A stretch of 24,023 nucleotides of DNA from Prevotella sp. CAG:732 (GCA_000436035.1 FR893264.1:1-24023); one strand, 5' to 3'; numbered from the stretch's first letter, positions 1-7,627 are shown. A program made the numbers and translations. The notes: generated by a model from the sequence alone, not told the origin.

Positions 1-465
1 CAGGTGGCTCAGAAGTTGGGATTGAACCAGGTAACCTACGCCGAGGAAATCCTCAAGGTGGAGAATGGCAAGGCTACTATCCGTCGCCATATCGACGGTG
101 GTGTAGAGACTGTAGAGGCTCCATTGCCAGTGGTCATCACTGTCAACGGAAGTGCAGCCCCATGCCGTCCTTGCAACGTGAAACTCGTGATGAAGTACAA
201 ATACGCTACTTGCCCAATGGAGCGCAAGGGTGACGAGCCTTGGGCTAAGCTCTATGAGGAGCGCCCATACTTGACACTGAACCAGTGGAGCGTGGCTGAT
301 GTTGACGGCGACCCTGCACAATGTGGTTTGAGCGGCTCACCAACCAAGGTGAAAGCTGTGAAGAACATCGTGTTCCAGGCTAAGGAGAGCAAGACCTTGA
401 CAGGCAGCGATGAGGACATCGACAGCTTGGTAAAGGAATTGTTGGACGAAAGTATTATTGGATAA
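1..465 (+). CDS. etfB: Electron transfer flavoprotein subunit beta, 3' part
   Basis: EtfB pairs with EtfA to carry electrons from acyl-CoA dehydrogenases to other redox partners in the cytoplasm. The reading frame is open to the left edge, so the N-terminal part, with the first nucleotide-binding segments, is missing. About 154 residues remain. They include the typical beta-subunit segment beginning QKLGLNQVTYAEEI, and a C-terminal tail rich in acidic and Lys residues that ends DELLDES-like before the TAA at 463-465. The identification rests on this similarity and on etfA starting 27 bases downstream in the usual etfB-etfA order. Whether it belongs to the electron-bifurcating EtfB class cannot be judged, because the diagnostic N-terminal FAD-site residues are outside the window. 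The Cys-Arg-Pro-Cys motif near residue 53 of the visible part is worth noting, but I assign it no role. Confidence 0.9.
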   Translation, partial: QVAQKLGLNQVTYAEEILKVENGKATIRRHIDGGVETVEAPLPVVITVNGSAAPCRPCNVKLVMKYKYATCPMERKGDEPWAKLYEERPYLTLNQWSVADVDGDPAQCGLSGSPTKVKAVKNIVFQAKESKTLTGSDEDIDSLVKELLDESIIG

Positions 466-492
466 TCCCAATCTGAATTTTTGAAAGAAATT

Positions 493-1515
493 ATGAACAA
501 CGTATTTGTATATTGCGAGGTAGAAGGCACAACCGTTGCCGAGGTATCTCAAGAATTGCTCACCAAGGGTCGTAAGCTCGCCAACCAGCAGGGCGTGGAG
601 CTTCATGCCATCGTTGCCGGTACTGGCATCAAGGGTAAGGTGGAAGACCAAATCCTCCCTTATGGTGTAGATAAGTTATTTGTTTTCGATGCTGAGGGTT
701 TGTTCCCATACACTTCAGCTCCTCATACTGACATTCTCGTCAACCTCTTCAAGGAGGAGAATCCACAGATTGCCCTGATGGGTGCCACCGTGATCGGTCG
801 TGACCTCGGTCCTCGTGTTTCTTCTTCATTGACCAGTGGTTTGACAGCCGACTGTACAGAGCTTGAGATTGGTGATTACGACGACAAGAAGAGTGGCAAG
901 CACTATGATGGTTTGCTCTACCAGATTCGTCCTGCCTTCGGTGGTAACATCGTGGCTACCATCGTCAATCCAGAGCACCGTCCACAGATGGCTACCGTTC
1001 GTTCTGGTGTGATGCAGAAGCACATCTACGAGGGTGAGTGCAAGAAGGAAGTGGTTTATCCTGAGGTGAGCAAGTATGTTCCTGCCGAGGACTTCGTAGT
1101 GAAGGTACTCGACCACCACGTAGAGGCTGCCAAACACAACTTGAAGGGTTCTCCTATCGTTGTTGCCGGTGGTTACGGTGTAGGTAGCAAGGAAGGCTTT
1201 GACCAGCTCTTCGAGTTGGCTCACTTGCTCCATGGTGAGGTAGGTGCTTCTCGTGCTGCCGTTGACGCTGGTTGGGTGGATCACGACCGTCAGATTGGTC
1301 AGACGGGTGTTACCGTTCATCCTAAGGTATATATCGCTTGCGGTATCTCTGGTCAGATCCAGCACATCGCCGGTATGCAGGATTCAGGTATCATCATCTC
1401 TATCAACAGCGATCCAGATGCTCCAATCAACAAGATTGCCGACTACGTGATCAATGGTACCGTAGAGGAAGTTGTACCTAAGCTCATCAAGTACTACAAG
1501 CAGAACTCGAAGTAA
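493..1515 (+). CDS. etfA: Electron transfer flavoprotein subunit alpha
   Basis: This is the alpha subunit of the EtfAB heterodimer, which holds FAD in its C-terminal domain and shuttles electrons from the dehydrogenase. At 340 residues it is close to the usual family length. The N-terminal domain covers roughly residues 1-190. The C-terminal FAD domain has the family hallmarks: GASRAAVDAGW with Arg254, then DRQIGQTG, then CGISGQIQHIAGM and the SINSDPDAPI segment. I chose the ATG at 493 over an in-frame TTG at 481, because the ATG begins the typical MNNVFVYCE start and has a purine-rich GAAAGAAA just upstream. It follows etfB by 27 bases and precedes the acyl-CoA dehydrogenase by 46 bases, so the three genes look co-transcribed. 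A 10-bp inverted repeat straddles its stop codon. Confidence 0.95.
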   Translation: MNNVFVYCEVEGTTVAEVSQELLTKGRKLANQQGVELHAIVAGTGIKGKVEDQILPYGVDKLFVFDAEGLFPYTSAPHTDILVNLFKEENPQIALMGATVIGRDLGPRVSSSLTSGLTADCTELEIGDYDDKKSGKHYDGLLYQIRPAFGGNIVATIVNPEHRPQMATVRSGVMQKHIYEGECKKEVVYPEVSKYVPAEDFVVKVLDHHVEAAKHNLKGSPIVVAGGYGVGSKEGFDQLFELAHLLHGEVGASRAAVDAGWVDHDRQIGQTGVTVHPKVYIACGISGQIQHIAGMQDSGIIISINSDPDAPINKIADYVINGTVEEVVPKLIKYYKQNSK

Positions 1516-1528
1516 GCACTTGTAGTAC
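1491..1528 (+). repeat. Inverted repeat across the etfA stop codon
   Basis: GTACTACAAG at 1491-1500 is the exact reverse complement of CTTGTAGTAC at 1519-1528. The 18-base loop contains the etfA stop codon (TAA, 1513-1515). No T-run follows, so it is not a standard intrinsic terminator. As RNA it would form a hairpin between etfA and the dehydrogenase gene. A role in mRNA processing, stability or attenuation is inference only. Confidence 0.6.
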
Positions 1529-1561
1529 CCATCACATTATTTATATATAAAGAAAAGCAAA

Positions 1562-3265
1562 ATGGCTAATTACTATAGTGATCATCCTGAGATTGAATTT
1601 CATCTCAATCACCCATTGATGAAGCGTGTTGTTGACTTGAAGGAGCGCAACTACGCAGAAAAAGACCAGTTTGAAGATGCACCTGTCAACTACGAGGATG
1701 CCATCGAGAACTACAAGCGATTGCTTGATATTACTGGCGACGTGGCTGGTAACATCATCGAGCCAAACTCTGAGAGCGTTGACCAGGAAGGTCCTCACTT
1801 GGAGAACGGTCGCATGATTTATGCTAGCAAGACTTTCGAGAACTTGGAGGCTACCCGCAAGGCAGGTCTCTGGGGCTTGTCAATGCCTCGCCGTTATGGT
1901 GGTTTGAACTTGCCTAACGCAGTGTTCTCTATGGCTTCAGAGATTATCTCTGCCGCCGATGCTGGTTTCCAGAACATCTGGTCACTCCAGAGCTGTATCG
2001 ATACTCTCTATGAGTTTGGTTCAGAGGAGCAACGCCAGAAGTACATCCCTCGCATTTGCGCTGGCGAGACCATGAGTATGGACTTGACTGAGCCTGATGC
2101 AGGTTCTGACTTGCAGCGTGTGATGCTCAAGGCTACACAGGATGCCGATGGCACATGGCGCTTGAACGGTGTGAAGCGTTTCATCACCAATGGTGACTCA
2201 GACATCCACTTGGTTTTGGCTCGTTCTGAGGAAGGCACCAAGGACGGTCGTGGTCTCTCTATGTTCATCTACGACAAGCGTGATGGTGGCGTAACCGTTC
2301 GTCACATTGAGAATAAGCTTGGTATCCATGGTTCTCCTACTTGCGAGTTGGTTTACAAGAATGCCAAGGCAGAGCTTTGCGGTAGCACTCGTCTCGGTTT
2401 GATCAAGTACGTGATGGCATTGATGAACGGTGCTCGTCTTGGTATCGCCGCTCAGAGTGTCGGTGTAGAGCAGGAAGCTTACAATGAGGGTTTGGCATAC
2501 GCTAAGGAGCGTGCACAGTTTGGTGAGAAGATCATCAACTTCCCAGCAGTTTATGACATGCTTTCTAGAATGAAGGCGAAGTTGGATGCTGGTCGTTCCC
2601 TCCTCTACTGCTGCGCTCGCTACGTTGACATCTACAAGGCTTTGGAAGACATCGCCCGTGATACCAAGTTGACTCCAGAGGAGCGTCAGGAGATGAAGAA
2701 ATACACTCGTCTTGCCGATGCTTTCACTCCATTGGCTAAGGGTATGAACTCAGAGTATGCCAACCAGAACGCTTACGATGCCATCAGCATCCACGGTGGT
2801 TCAGGTTTCATCATGGAGTACAAGAGCCAGCGTTTGTTCCGTGACGCTCGTATCTTCTCTATCTACGAGGGTACGACCCAGTTGCAGGTAGTTGCAGCCA
2901 TCCGTTACATCACCAACGGTACATACCTTGGCATCATCAAGGAGATGATGGAGAGCGAGGTAAGCGACGACTTGAAGGCATTGAAGGAGCGTGTAGGCAA
3001 GCTCGTTGAGCTTTACGAGGCTGCCATCAACAAGGTGAAAGAGGCTAACGACCAGGCAGTTCACGACTTCTTGGCTCGCCGTCTCTACAACATGACTGGT
3101 GACATCATCATGTCTCTTCTCATCCTCGATGATGCTACCAAGGCACCAGAGATGTTCCAGAAGAGTGCCAACGTATATGTTCGCATGGCAGAGGAGGAAG
3201 TTCTCGGTCATTCCGCATATATCCAGAACTTCAAGGCAGAGGACTTGGAGAGCTTCAAGGCATAA
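1562..3265 (+). CDS. Acyl-CoA dehydrogenase, long form with C-terminal extension
   Basis: This FAD enzyme introduces a double bond at C2-C3 of an acyl-CoA and passes electrons to EtfAB, whose genes lie directly upstream. The protein has 567 residues. The flavin/substrate-contacting motif LTEPDAGSDL is near residues 176-185. The typical SIYEGTTQLQ segment places the likely catalytic base at Glu436. About 120 residues follow the core. This extended C-terminus is typical of the roughly 570-600 residue acyl-CoA dehydrogenases (the DmdC-like and uncharacterised Bacteroidetes forms) rather than the 380-residue butyryl-CoA type. Chain-length preference cannot be read from the sequence. The ATG at 1562 follows AAGAAAAGCAAA and starts the only plausible N-terminus. 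The gene ends 100 bases before a strong hairpin terminator that closes the operon. Confidence 0.93.
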   Translation: MANYYSDHPEIEFHLNHPLMKRVVDLKERNYAEKDQFEDAPVNYEDAIENYKRLLDITGDVAGNIIEPNSESVDQEGPHLENGRMIYASKTFENLEATRKAGLWGLSMPRRYGGLNLPNAVFSMASEIISAADAGFQNIWSLQSCIDTLYEFGSEEQRQKYIPRICAGETMSMDLTEPDAGSDLQRVMLKATQDADGTWRLNGVKRFITNGDSDIHLVLARSEEGTKDGRGLSMFIYDKRDGGVTVRHIENKLGIHGSPTCELVYKNAKAELCGSTRLGLIKYVMALMNGARLGIAAQSVGVEQEAYNEGLAYAKERAQFGEKIINFPAVYDMLSRMKAKLDAGRSLLYCCARYVDIYKALEDIARDTKLTPEERQEMKKYTRLADAFTPLAKGMNSEYANQNAYDAISIHGGSGFIMEYKSQRLFRDARIFSIYEGTTQLQVVAAIRYITNGTYLGIIKEMMESEVSDDLKALKERVGKLVELYEAAINKVKEANDQAVHDFLARRLYNMTGDIIMSLLILDDATKAPEMFQKSANVYVRMAEEEVLGHSAYIQNFKAEDLESFKA

Positions 3266-3274
3266 ATGGTTTTC

Positions 3275-3347
3275 TCTCGCAGATTTCGCCGACAACGCAG
3301 ATTCTTATTCGAGTCAATCGGGTTTCATGAATCAGATTTCTGCGAGA
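3275..3347 (+). repeat. Intergenic palindromic repeat with GCAGATT motifs
   Basis: TCTCGCAGA at 3275-3283 and its exact reverse complement TCTGCGAGA at 3339-3347 bound a 55-base interior with further ACGCAGATT-like words. I recall similar Bacteroidales intergenic elements built from repeated CGCAGATT words, so this is probably a dispersed non-coding repeat. That recollection has not been checked. It lies between the acyl-CoA dehydrogenase stop and the terminator. Confidence 0.5.
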
Positions 3348-3364
3348 TAAAGAGATAAAATAAT

Positions 3365-3410
3365 AATAGGAGATAAGAAGCAAGAGGTTGCTGCTTATCT
3401 CCTATTTTTT
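3365..3410 (+). terminator. Intrinsic terminator of the etf-acyl-CoA dehydrogenase operon
   Basis: A 19-bp stem has its arms at 3365-3383 and 3388-3406 with one mismatch. The loop is GAGG, and the right arm runs into T's up to 3410. The left flank is A-rich, so it may also stop transcription coming from the convergent nitroreductase gene. Confidence 0.92.
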
Positions 3411-3490
3411 GTTTCTTCAACTGGCAGAATGCCTTCCATTGCTTATCCAATGACAGCTCTTCATCAGGTGGAAGAAGGAAGTCTTGAAAT

Positions 3491-4384
3491 TTACTTGATA
3501 TATTCCACCTTGCTGTCATCCCTTAGCTTCGCCGCTGGAGTCTCATCAGGATAACCGACAGCGAGGATGTAGCTGATTTCATAGCCTTCAGGAAGACGGA
3601 GCTGAGCGATGAATGGCTTGTATGCCTCGCTGCGCTGAAGGAACATGGCGGCACTGCCCAGGCAACAAGTGCCAAGCCCTAGTGACTGGGCGGCAAGCAT
3701 CATGTTCTCTCCCATCAATCCGACATTCAGCGTGGCATAATGATCATCCTTCGGACAAGCCACGACGATGATGTTGGGGGCATTGCGATACATATTCTTG
3801 AAGTTGGCATCACGCTTCACCTGCTCAGGATTTTCCTTCTTGAATATCTCCGTGGTACCCTTGATGAAGTCAGGATTTTCCACCACCCTCACAGCCCATG
3901 TCTGCTGGTTCATCGCACTAGGCGCATGGATGCCACACTTGGCTATCACCGCCAGTTTCTCGTGCTCCACAGGCTTGTCGAGATACTTGCGAACGGAACG
4001 GCGAGCCATGATCGTTTGGATTACCTTATTGGTCAACTCCCCTTTCGTTAATTCCAACGCAAAAGGAAAAACGCCTTGGGTAAACACACCATTCAACTTG
4101 CCATCATCCTTCAACTTTCCTGCATACACCGCCTTCAAAGCATCCATCTTGATATTTACAGAATCGGCTGAAAGATAATTCACAGCAGTTGGAATACCGT
4201 ATGCTCCCTGGTCGGGACTATCCATTGTGACAGCCTTTTCCCCACTGACATGAAACACTAAGTTTAATGAAGTCATTCCCACCTTCAACTGTCCTTGCCA
4301 GTTTCCTACCAAGCCAGATTGTGCCTTGCCGAGCGATGGCAGCAACATCAAGCCACAAACCATCCAAGTTTTCAAATTCCCCAT
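3491..4384 (-). CDS. Exported nitroreductase-family protein with an N-terminal beta domain
   Basis: The 297-residue protein has three parts. Residues 1-21 look like a signal peptide (hydrophobic core VCGLMLLPSLG, then KAQ). Residues about 24-115 form a small domain with GNWQGQLKVG, MDSPDQGAYGIP and a terminal LELTKGE. I associate this module with the front of secreted alpha/beta hydrolases in Bacteroidetes. Residues about 118-297 are a nitroreductase-like FMN domain with ARRSVRKYLDKPV, HAPSAMNQQTW and GENMMLAAQSLGLGT. Such enzymes reduce nitro compounds, quinones or flavins using NAD(P)H, so an exported version is unusual. The electron donor and substrate are unknown. The start is supported by AAGGAGATAAAG just before the ATG. 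It is transcribed divergently from the XRE/ImmA unit. The domain assignments come from recognition of motifs. Confidence 0.85.
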   Translation of the reverse strand: MGNLKTWMVCGLMLLPSLGKAQSGLVGNWQGQLKVGMTSLNLVFHVSGEKAVTMDSPDQGAYGIPTAVNYLSADSVNIKMDALKAVYAGKLKDDGKLNGVFTQGVFPFALELTKGELTNKVIQTIMARRSVRKYLDKPVEHEKLAVIAKCGIHAPSAMNQQTWAVRVVENPDFIKGTTEIFKKENPEQVKRDANFKNMYRNAPNIIVVACPKDDHYATLNVGLMGENMMLAAQSLGLGTCCLGSAAMFLQRSEAYKPFIAQLRLPEGYEISYILAVGYPDETPAAKLRDDSKVEYIK

Positions 4385-4566
4385 ATCTTTATCTCCTTAT
4401 TTTAATATTATATTAGATTCCCGTGCGAAATTACAAAGAAAAACGCAAACACACAAATAAATCTCCCAAAAATAAATGAGCAATCTTTATTTCCGTTGTT
4501 TTTATCTTAATAATCTACAAAACGAGCCTATTTTGTACTAAAATAAGCTAAAAACACATTTTAAAA

Positions 4567-4603
4567 GTTGACATGTATTGATTTTTATGCTATATTTGTC
4601 AAC
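4567..4603 (+). promoter_or_regulatory. Promoter and probable operator of the XRE/ImmA operon
   Basis: A Bacteroidetes promoter is visible: GTTG at 4567-4570, a 20-bp spacer, and TATATTTG at 4591-4598. Transcription should start near 4603-4605, just ahead of the ATG at 4619. The same elements lie inside a perfect 7-bp inverted repeat, GTTGACA (4567-4573) and TGTCAAC (4597-4603), whose half-sites are about 30 bp apart, or three helical turns. This is the layout expected for autorepression by the XRE-family protein encoded first in the operon. The repressor link is inference. Confidence 0.75.
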
Positions 4604-4618
4604 AAATTAAAGAAAATT

Positions 4619-5635
4619 ATGGCTAACGACTCATTTTCGATCCGACTACATGAAGCTCGGCTCATGATGAAGCTCAGCATGGAAAAACTTGCAGAGCTTA
4701 CAGGTGGCATCATCACCAAGCAGAGCATTTCTCGGTATGAGAAAGGCACTATGCACCCCAAGCGTAATGCCCTGCGAGCCTTGGCTCAAGCGCTCCACAT
4801 CAGCGAAGCGTATTTTGATGGAACCAACCTAAAGATTGATATGCCTATGCTACGAACCACCTCCAACAATAAACTGAATGAAGAGGAACTAAAAACCATC
4901 GAGGCAAAGCTCTCCTTTTGGACGGAGCAATATCTCGCCAAGGAGCGAGAAACAGGTTTTCATACAAGTTTCGAGAATCCAATAGCAGGCACAACAGTCT
5001 TATCGATGGAAGATGCCCTCCATGCAGCCGATATGCTTCGCAAGCACTGGCATTGCAGTGACGGTCCGATTCCTAGCATCCTGAGATTGCTGGAGAGAAA
5101 GGGCTTCAAGATTCTATCAGCAGAATTGCCCGACGGAGTGCTCGGATTGAGTACTTGGGCTGATGAGAAGCATCCACTAATCGTGATGGATTTGCGACCA
5201 GGAAAAGATTCAGTAGAACGCCTTCGCTTCACGGCAGCCCATGAATTGGGGCACTTGCTCCTCACTATCCCCGAAAATGCAGAACTGGGCATAGAGAAGC
5301 GTTGCAACAAGTTTGCCAGTTTCTTCCTTATGCCCAAGAGCACCTATATAGAAGAAATGGACGGTACTCATCGAGAAGAAGTAACTGTAGAAGAAATGAT
5401 AGACATCAAGGAGCAATATGGTCTGTCACTCCAAGCCCTCATCATAGAGGCTCGTGACTATGGTATCATTGATACACCATATAAGCGATGGTGGTACGAC
5501 AAATACCTAGAGGATAATCCAGAGGAAATAGGTTTGGGCCACTACCCTTACGCCGAGACCATCGGTAGAGAGAAGAGAGTTGACTCAATCATCAATCATA
5601 TTAAGAACAAGGAGGAAGAAGAAGATGCAAAGTGA
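4619..5635 (+). CDS. XRE-family regulator fused to an ImmA/IrrE-type zinc metallopeptidase
   Basis: This 338-residue protein joins a DNA-binding domain to a protease domain. Residues about 5-60 are an XRE helix-turn-helix (IRLHEARLMMKLSMEKLAEL, then ITKQSISRYEKG). Residues about 180-290 hold a COG2856/DUF955 peptidase with zinc motif HELGH at 208-212 and the downstream EKRCNKFASFFLMP segment, in which Glu226 is the likely third ligand. Relatives in mobile elements (ImmR/ImmA of ICEBs1) and IrrE of Deinococcus use this protease to cleave a repressor under stress. Here both functions are in one chain. The ATG at 4619 is chosen over the in-frame TTG at 4568, because the promoter overlaps the latter. 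Its last 11 bases overlap the next gene. The target is not evident, but the flanking inverted repeat suggests it controls its own operon. Confidence 0.9.
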   Translation: MANDSFSIRLHEARLMMKLSMEKLAELTGGIITKQSISRYEKGTMHPKRNALRALAQALHISEAYFDGTNLKIDMPMLRTTSNNKLNEEELKTIEAKLSFWTEQYLAKERETGFHTSFENPIAGTTVLSMEDALHAADMLRKHWHCSDGPIPSILRLLERKGFKILSAELPDGVLGLSTWADEKHPLIVMDLRPGKDSVERLRFTAAHELGHLLLTIPENAELGIEKRCNKFASFFLMPKSTYIEEMDGTHREEVTVEEMIDIKEQYGLSLQALIIEARDYGIIDTPYKRWWYDKYLEDNPEEIGLGHYPYAETIGREKRVDSIINHIKNKEEEEDAK

Positions 5636-7016
5636 AAGTCAGAACATAGAATATAAGGAGTCTTGGAGAGACGAGTATCTGAAATGGATATGTGGTTTTG
5701 CCAATGCCCAAGGTGATCGTATCTACATAGGTGTAAATGACAAGAAAGAAGTTATCGGACTTTCAGATGCCAAAAGGCTTATGGAAGATATACCCAACAA
5801 GATAGTCAACTATCTAGGCATTGTAGAAGATGTAAACTTGCTTACAGAAGGTGGCAAGGAGTACATTGAGATTGTTGTGTCTCCAAGCAATATGCCAATA
5901 GCATATAAAGGTACCTACCACTATCGCAGTGGCTCTACTAAGCAAGAGTTGAAAGGTCTTGCCCTACAGCAATTCATCATGGAGAAGATGGGACATTCAT
6001 GGGACGACATCCCGGTGTATGGCGCAACCTTAGATGACATAGACCGCAATGCCATCGACTATTTCTTGCAACGAAGCATCAAGGCAGGTCGTATGGACGA
6101 GGAAGAAGCCAATGCCTCGACCGAGCATGTGCTGCGCAATCTCGGTTTATATACCAAAGATGACGAGTTGAAGAATGCCGCCATTCTGCTTTTCGGCAAG
6201 GATGTTCGCCAGTTCTTCCCAGCAGCCATGTTCAAGATCGGCCGTTTTCATACAGACGAAAGCGACCTGATTATCCAAGACGTGATTGATGGTAATCTCA
6301 TTCAAATGGCAAGCCGAGTGATGAAGACGCTGCGCACCAAGTATCTCCTCTCTCCTATTCACTACGAAGGATTGCAGCGAATAGAGCAATTAGAGGTTCC
6401 AGATAAAGCCCTACGTGAACTGATATATAATGCCATCTCACACAAGGATTATACTGGTCCTGCCATTCAGATGCGCATCTATGACAAAAGCATCGAATTG
6501 TGGAACTATGGCCTATTGCCAAAAGAGCTGACACCAGCCAAGCTGTTGCAAAAGCACTCTTCCTTCCCTAGAAACCATAACATCGCCAACGCATTCTACA
6601 AAGCTGGCTTTGTGGAATCATGGGGACGTGGATTCAAGAAGATTGCCGAAGAGTTCGAAAAAGCCAAGCTCCCATTGCCAACGATAGAAGAAGAATGTGG
6701 TGGCGTGATGGCGGTAATACAACGTAAGACGGTGGATGAAATCATACAAGAACGAGAAAGTGGCGGTAATGTCGGAGAAAATATCGGAAGAAATGTCGGA
6801 GACGTGTCGGAGTTCAAACTATCTGAACGCCAAACTATTATAAAAAATATAATTAGTTCAAACCCTACAGTTACCGCCAAACAAATGTCGGAGACTTTGT
6901 CGGTGACTTCCAGAACAATCGAACGAGACTTATCGGCAATGCAAAAAGCTGGCATTATCAGACATGAAGGAAAAGACAATGCTGGTACTTGGGTTGTTCT
7001 CGAACAAAAGAAATAG
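5625..7016 (+). CDS. AlbA_2 (Schlafen-type)/HATPase_c_4/HTH protein
   Basis: This 463-residue protein has the architecture usually annotated as a divergent-AAA/AlbA_2 transcriptional regulator or 'RecG-like ATP-binding protein'. Residues about 5-120 are AlbA_2-like (NIEYKESW, then GFANAQGDRIYIGVND). Residues about 250-360 carry a GHKL-type ATPase-like segment with ALRELIYNAISHKDY (269-276 is the core) and ESWGRGFKKI. A Gly/Asn/Val-rich linker (GGNVGENIGRNVGD) is followed by a C-terminal winged HTH with SVTSRTIERDLSAMQKAGII. The start ATG overlaps the upstream stop by 11 bases and is preceded by AAGGAGG at 5609-5615, indicating translational coupling. The biochemical role of the family is poorly defined: some members act as regulators, and AlbA_2 is related to Schlafen nucleic-acid domains. 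A role with the XRE/ImmA partner is inferred from the overlap. Confidence 0.85.
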   Translation: MQSESQNIEYKESWRDEYLKWICGFANAQGDRIYIGVNDKKEVIGLSDAKRLMEDIPNKIVNYLGIVEDVNLLTEGGKEYIEIVVSPSNMPIAYKGTYHYRSGSTKQELKGLALQQFIMEKMGHSWDDIPVYGATLDDIDRNAIDYFLQRSIKAGRMDEEEANASTEHVLRNLGLYTKDDELKNAAILLFGKDVRQFFPAAMFKIGRFHTDESDLIIQDVIDGNLIQMASRVMKTLRTKYLLSPIHYEGLQRIEQLEVPDKALRELIYNAISHKDYTGPAIQMRIYDKSIELWNYGLLPKELTPAKLLQKHSSFPRNHNIANAFYKAGFVESWGRGFKKIAEEFEKAKLPLPTIEEECGGVMAVIQRKTVDEIIQERESGGNVGENIGRNVGDVSEFKLSERQTIIKNIISSNPTVTAKQMSETLSVTSRTIERDLSAMQKAGIIRHEGKDNAGTWVVLEQKK

Positions 7017-7023
7017 AATAGAT

Positions 7024-7209
7024 ATGAAAGAGAAGAATAATGAGCAAATCGTCTTCGACATGCTCGAAGAGGTTGCAACAGAAAGTATCACTGAAGCAAG
7101 AAATGCCTACACATACGAAGAGATAGATGATTGCTATGTGGAGGCTAAGAAAATTGCGGAGGTGGCAAAGGCGGAACTTGGAAGGGCAATTAAGGCTTTC
7201 TATTCCTAA
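7024..7209 (+). CDS. Small acidic hypothetical protein
   Basis: This is a 61-residue, Glu/Asp/Lys-rich and probably largely helical protein: it contains IVFDMLEEVATESI, EEIDDCYVEAKKIAEVAKAEL and a C-terminal KAFYS. I do not recognise a family. The ATG at 7024 lies 7 bases after the upstream stop, so the gene should be co-transcribed with the XRE/ImmA and AlbA_2 genes. An in-frame ATG at 6964 would overlap the AlbA_2 gene by more than 50 bases and is less likely. Codon use resembles its neighbours. Size and position would suit an accessory or antitoxin-like factor, but nothing in the sequence proves this. No clear plus-strand terminator follows it. Confidence 0.65.
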   Translation: MKEKNNEQIVFDMLEEVATESITEARNAYTYEEIDDCYVEAKKIAEVAKAELGRAIKAFYS

Positions 7210-7310
7210 CATTTCATAAAAAAAGAGTCTCCCAAGAACAACATTCGTATATTTTAATTATCTTCGCATTTGTATAAACATAATCAATATGAGGTTCATG
7301 CCGAGCGTAC

Positions 7311-7346
7311 AAAAAAACAGCGACCATCATGATAGATGATCGCTGT
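7311..7346 (-). terminator. Intrinsic terminator of the BspA-like/peptide unit
   Basis: Read on the minus strand, ACAGCGA pairs with TCGCTGT (7 bp, 7340-7346 with 7317-7323). A 1x1 mismatch and four inner pairs extend the stem, and a run of seven T (7311-7317 as A on the plus strand) follows it. It lies about 100 bases past the stop of the 60-residue peptide gene. Confidence 0.85.
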
Positions 7347-7444
7347 GATTATAGATGGATGGTATCGCCATACCATAAGGATTCGATTACTAATCCTGAA
7401 AAGATTCTTCAAGTAAAGATGCTAAATTACATGAAACAGAAAGA

Positions 7445-7627
7445 TTAGTTCCAAGCATCCCAAGACTCTGAAAACTGATCAAAAGACTTTTCGTCGTCTT
7501 CACCAAATTCGAAAGGCTTTGCTTCTGTTTTTTCAGGAGTTGTTGTGCCTGAGATTCCTAACAACAAGGATTTTTCTGTGTCTATACCCACTACCTTGGT
7601 AGTAGGCTTTACGTATTTCTTTTTCAT
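7445..7627 (-). CDS. Small peptide of the KKKYVKP type
   Basis: This 60-residue peptide starts MKKKYVKPTTKVVGIDTEKS, continues LLLGISGTTTPEKTE, and ends in a very acidic, aromatic tail (FGEDDEKSFDQ, then WDAWN). The Lys-Tyr-Val-Lys-Pro start followed by a Leu-rich Gly/Ser segment is a pattern I associate with many short Bacteroidales ORFs of unknown function. It has no convincing transmembrane or export signal. I chose the inner ATG at 7627 rather than an upstream in-frame ATG at 7675, because it starts the conserved-looking KKKYVKP. It lies 58 bases after the BspA-like stop on the same strand and shares its terminator. No promoter was seen in the gap, so it is probably co-transcribed. A ribosomally made, modified peptide precursor is possible but unproven. 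Confidence 0.6.
   Translation of the reverse strand: MKKKYVKPTTKVVGIDTEKSLLLGISGTTTPEKTEAKPFEFGEDDEKSFDQFSESWDAWN

Noticed and set aside
4619..7209. Prophage or integrative element based on the ImmA-type protein
   Set aside because: No integrase, structural, mobilisation or attachment sequences are visible, and the flanking genes look like ordinary chromosomal loci.
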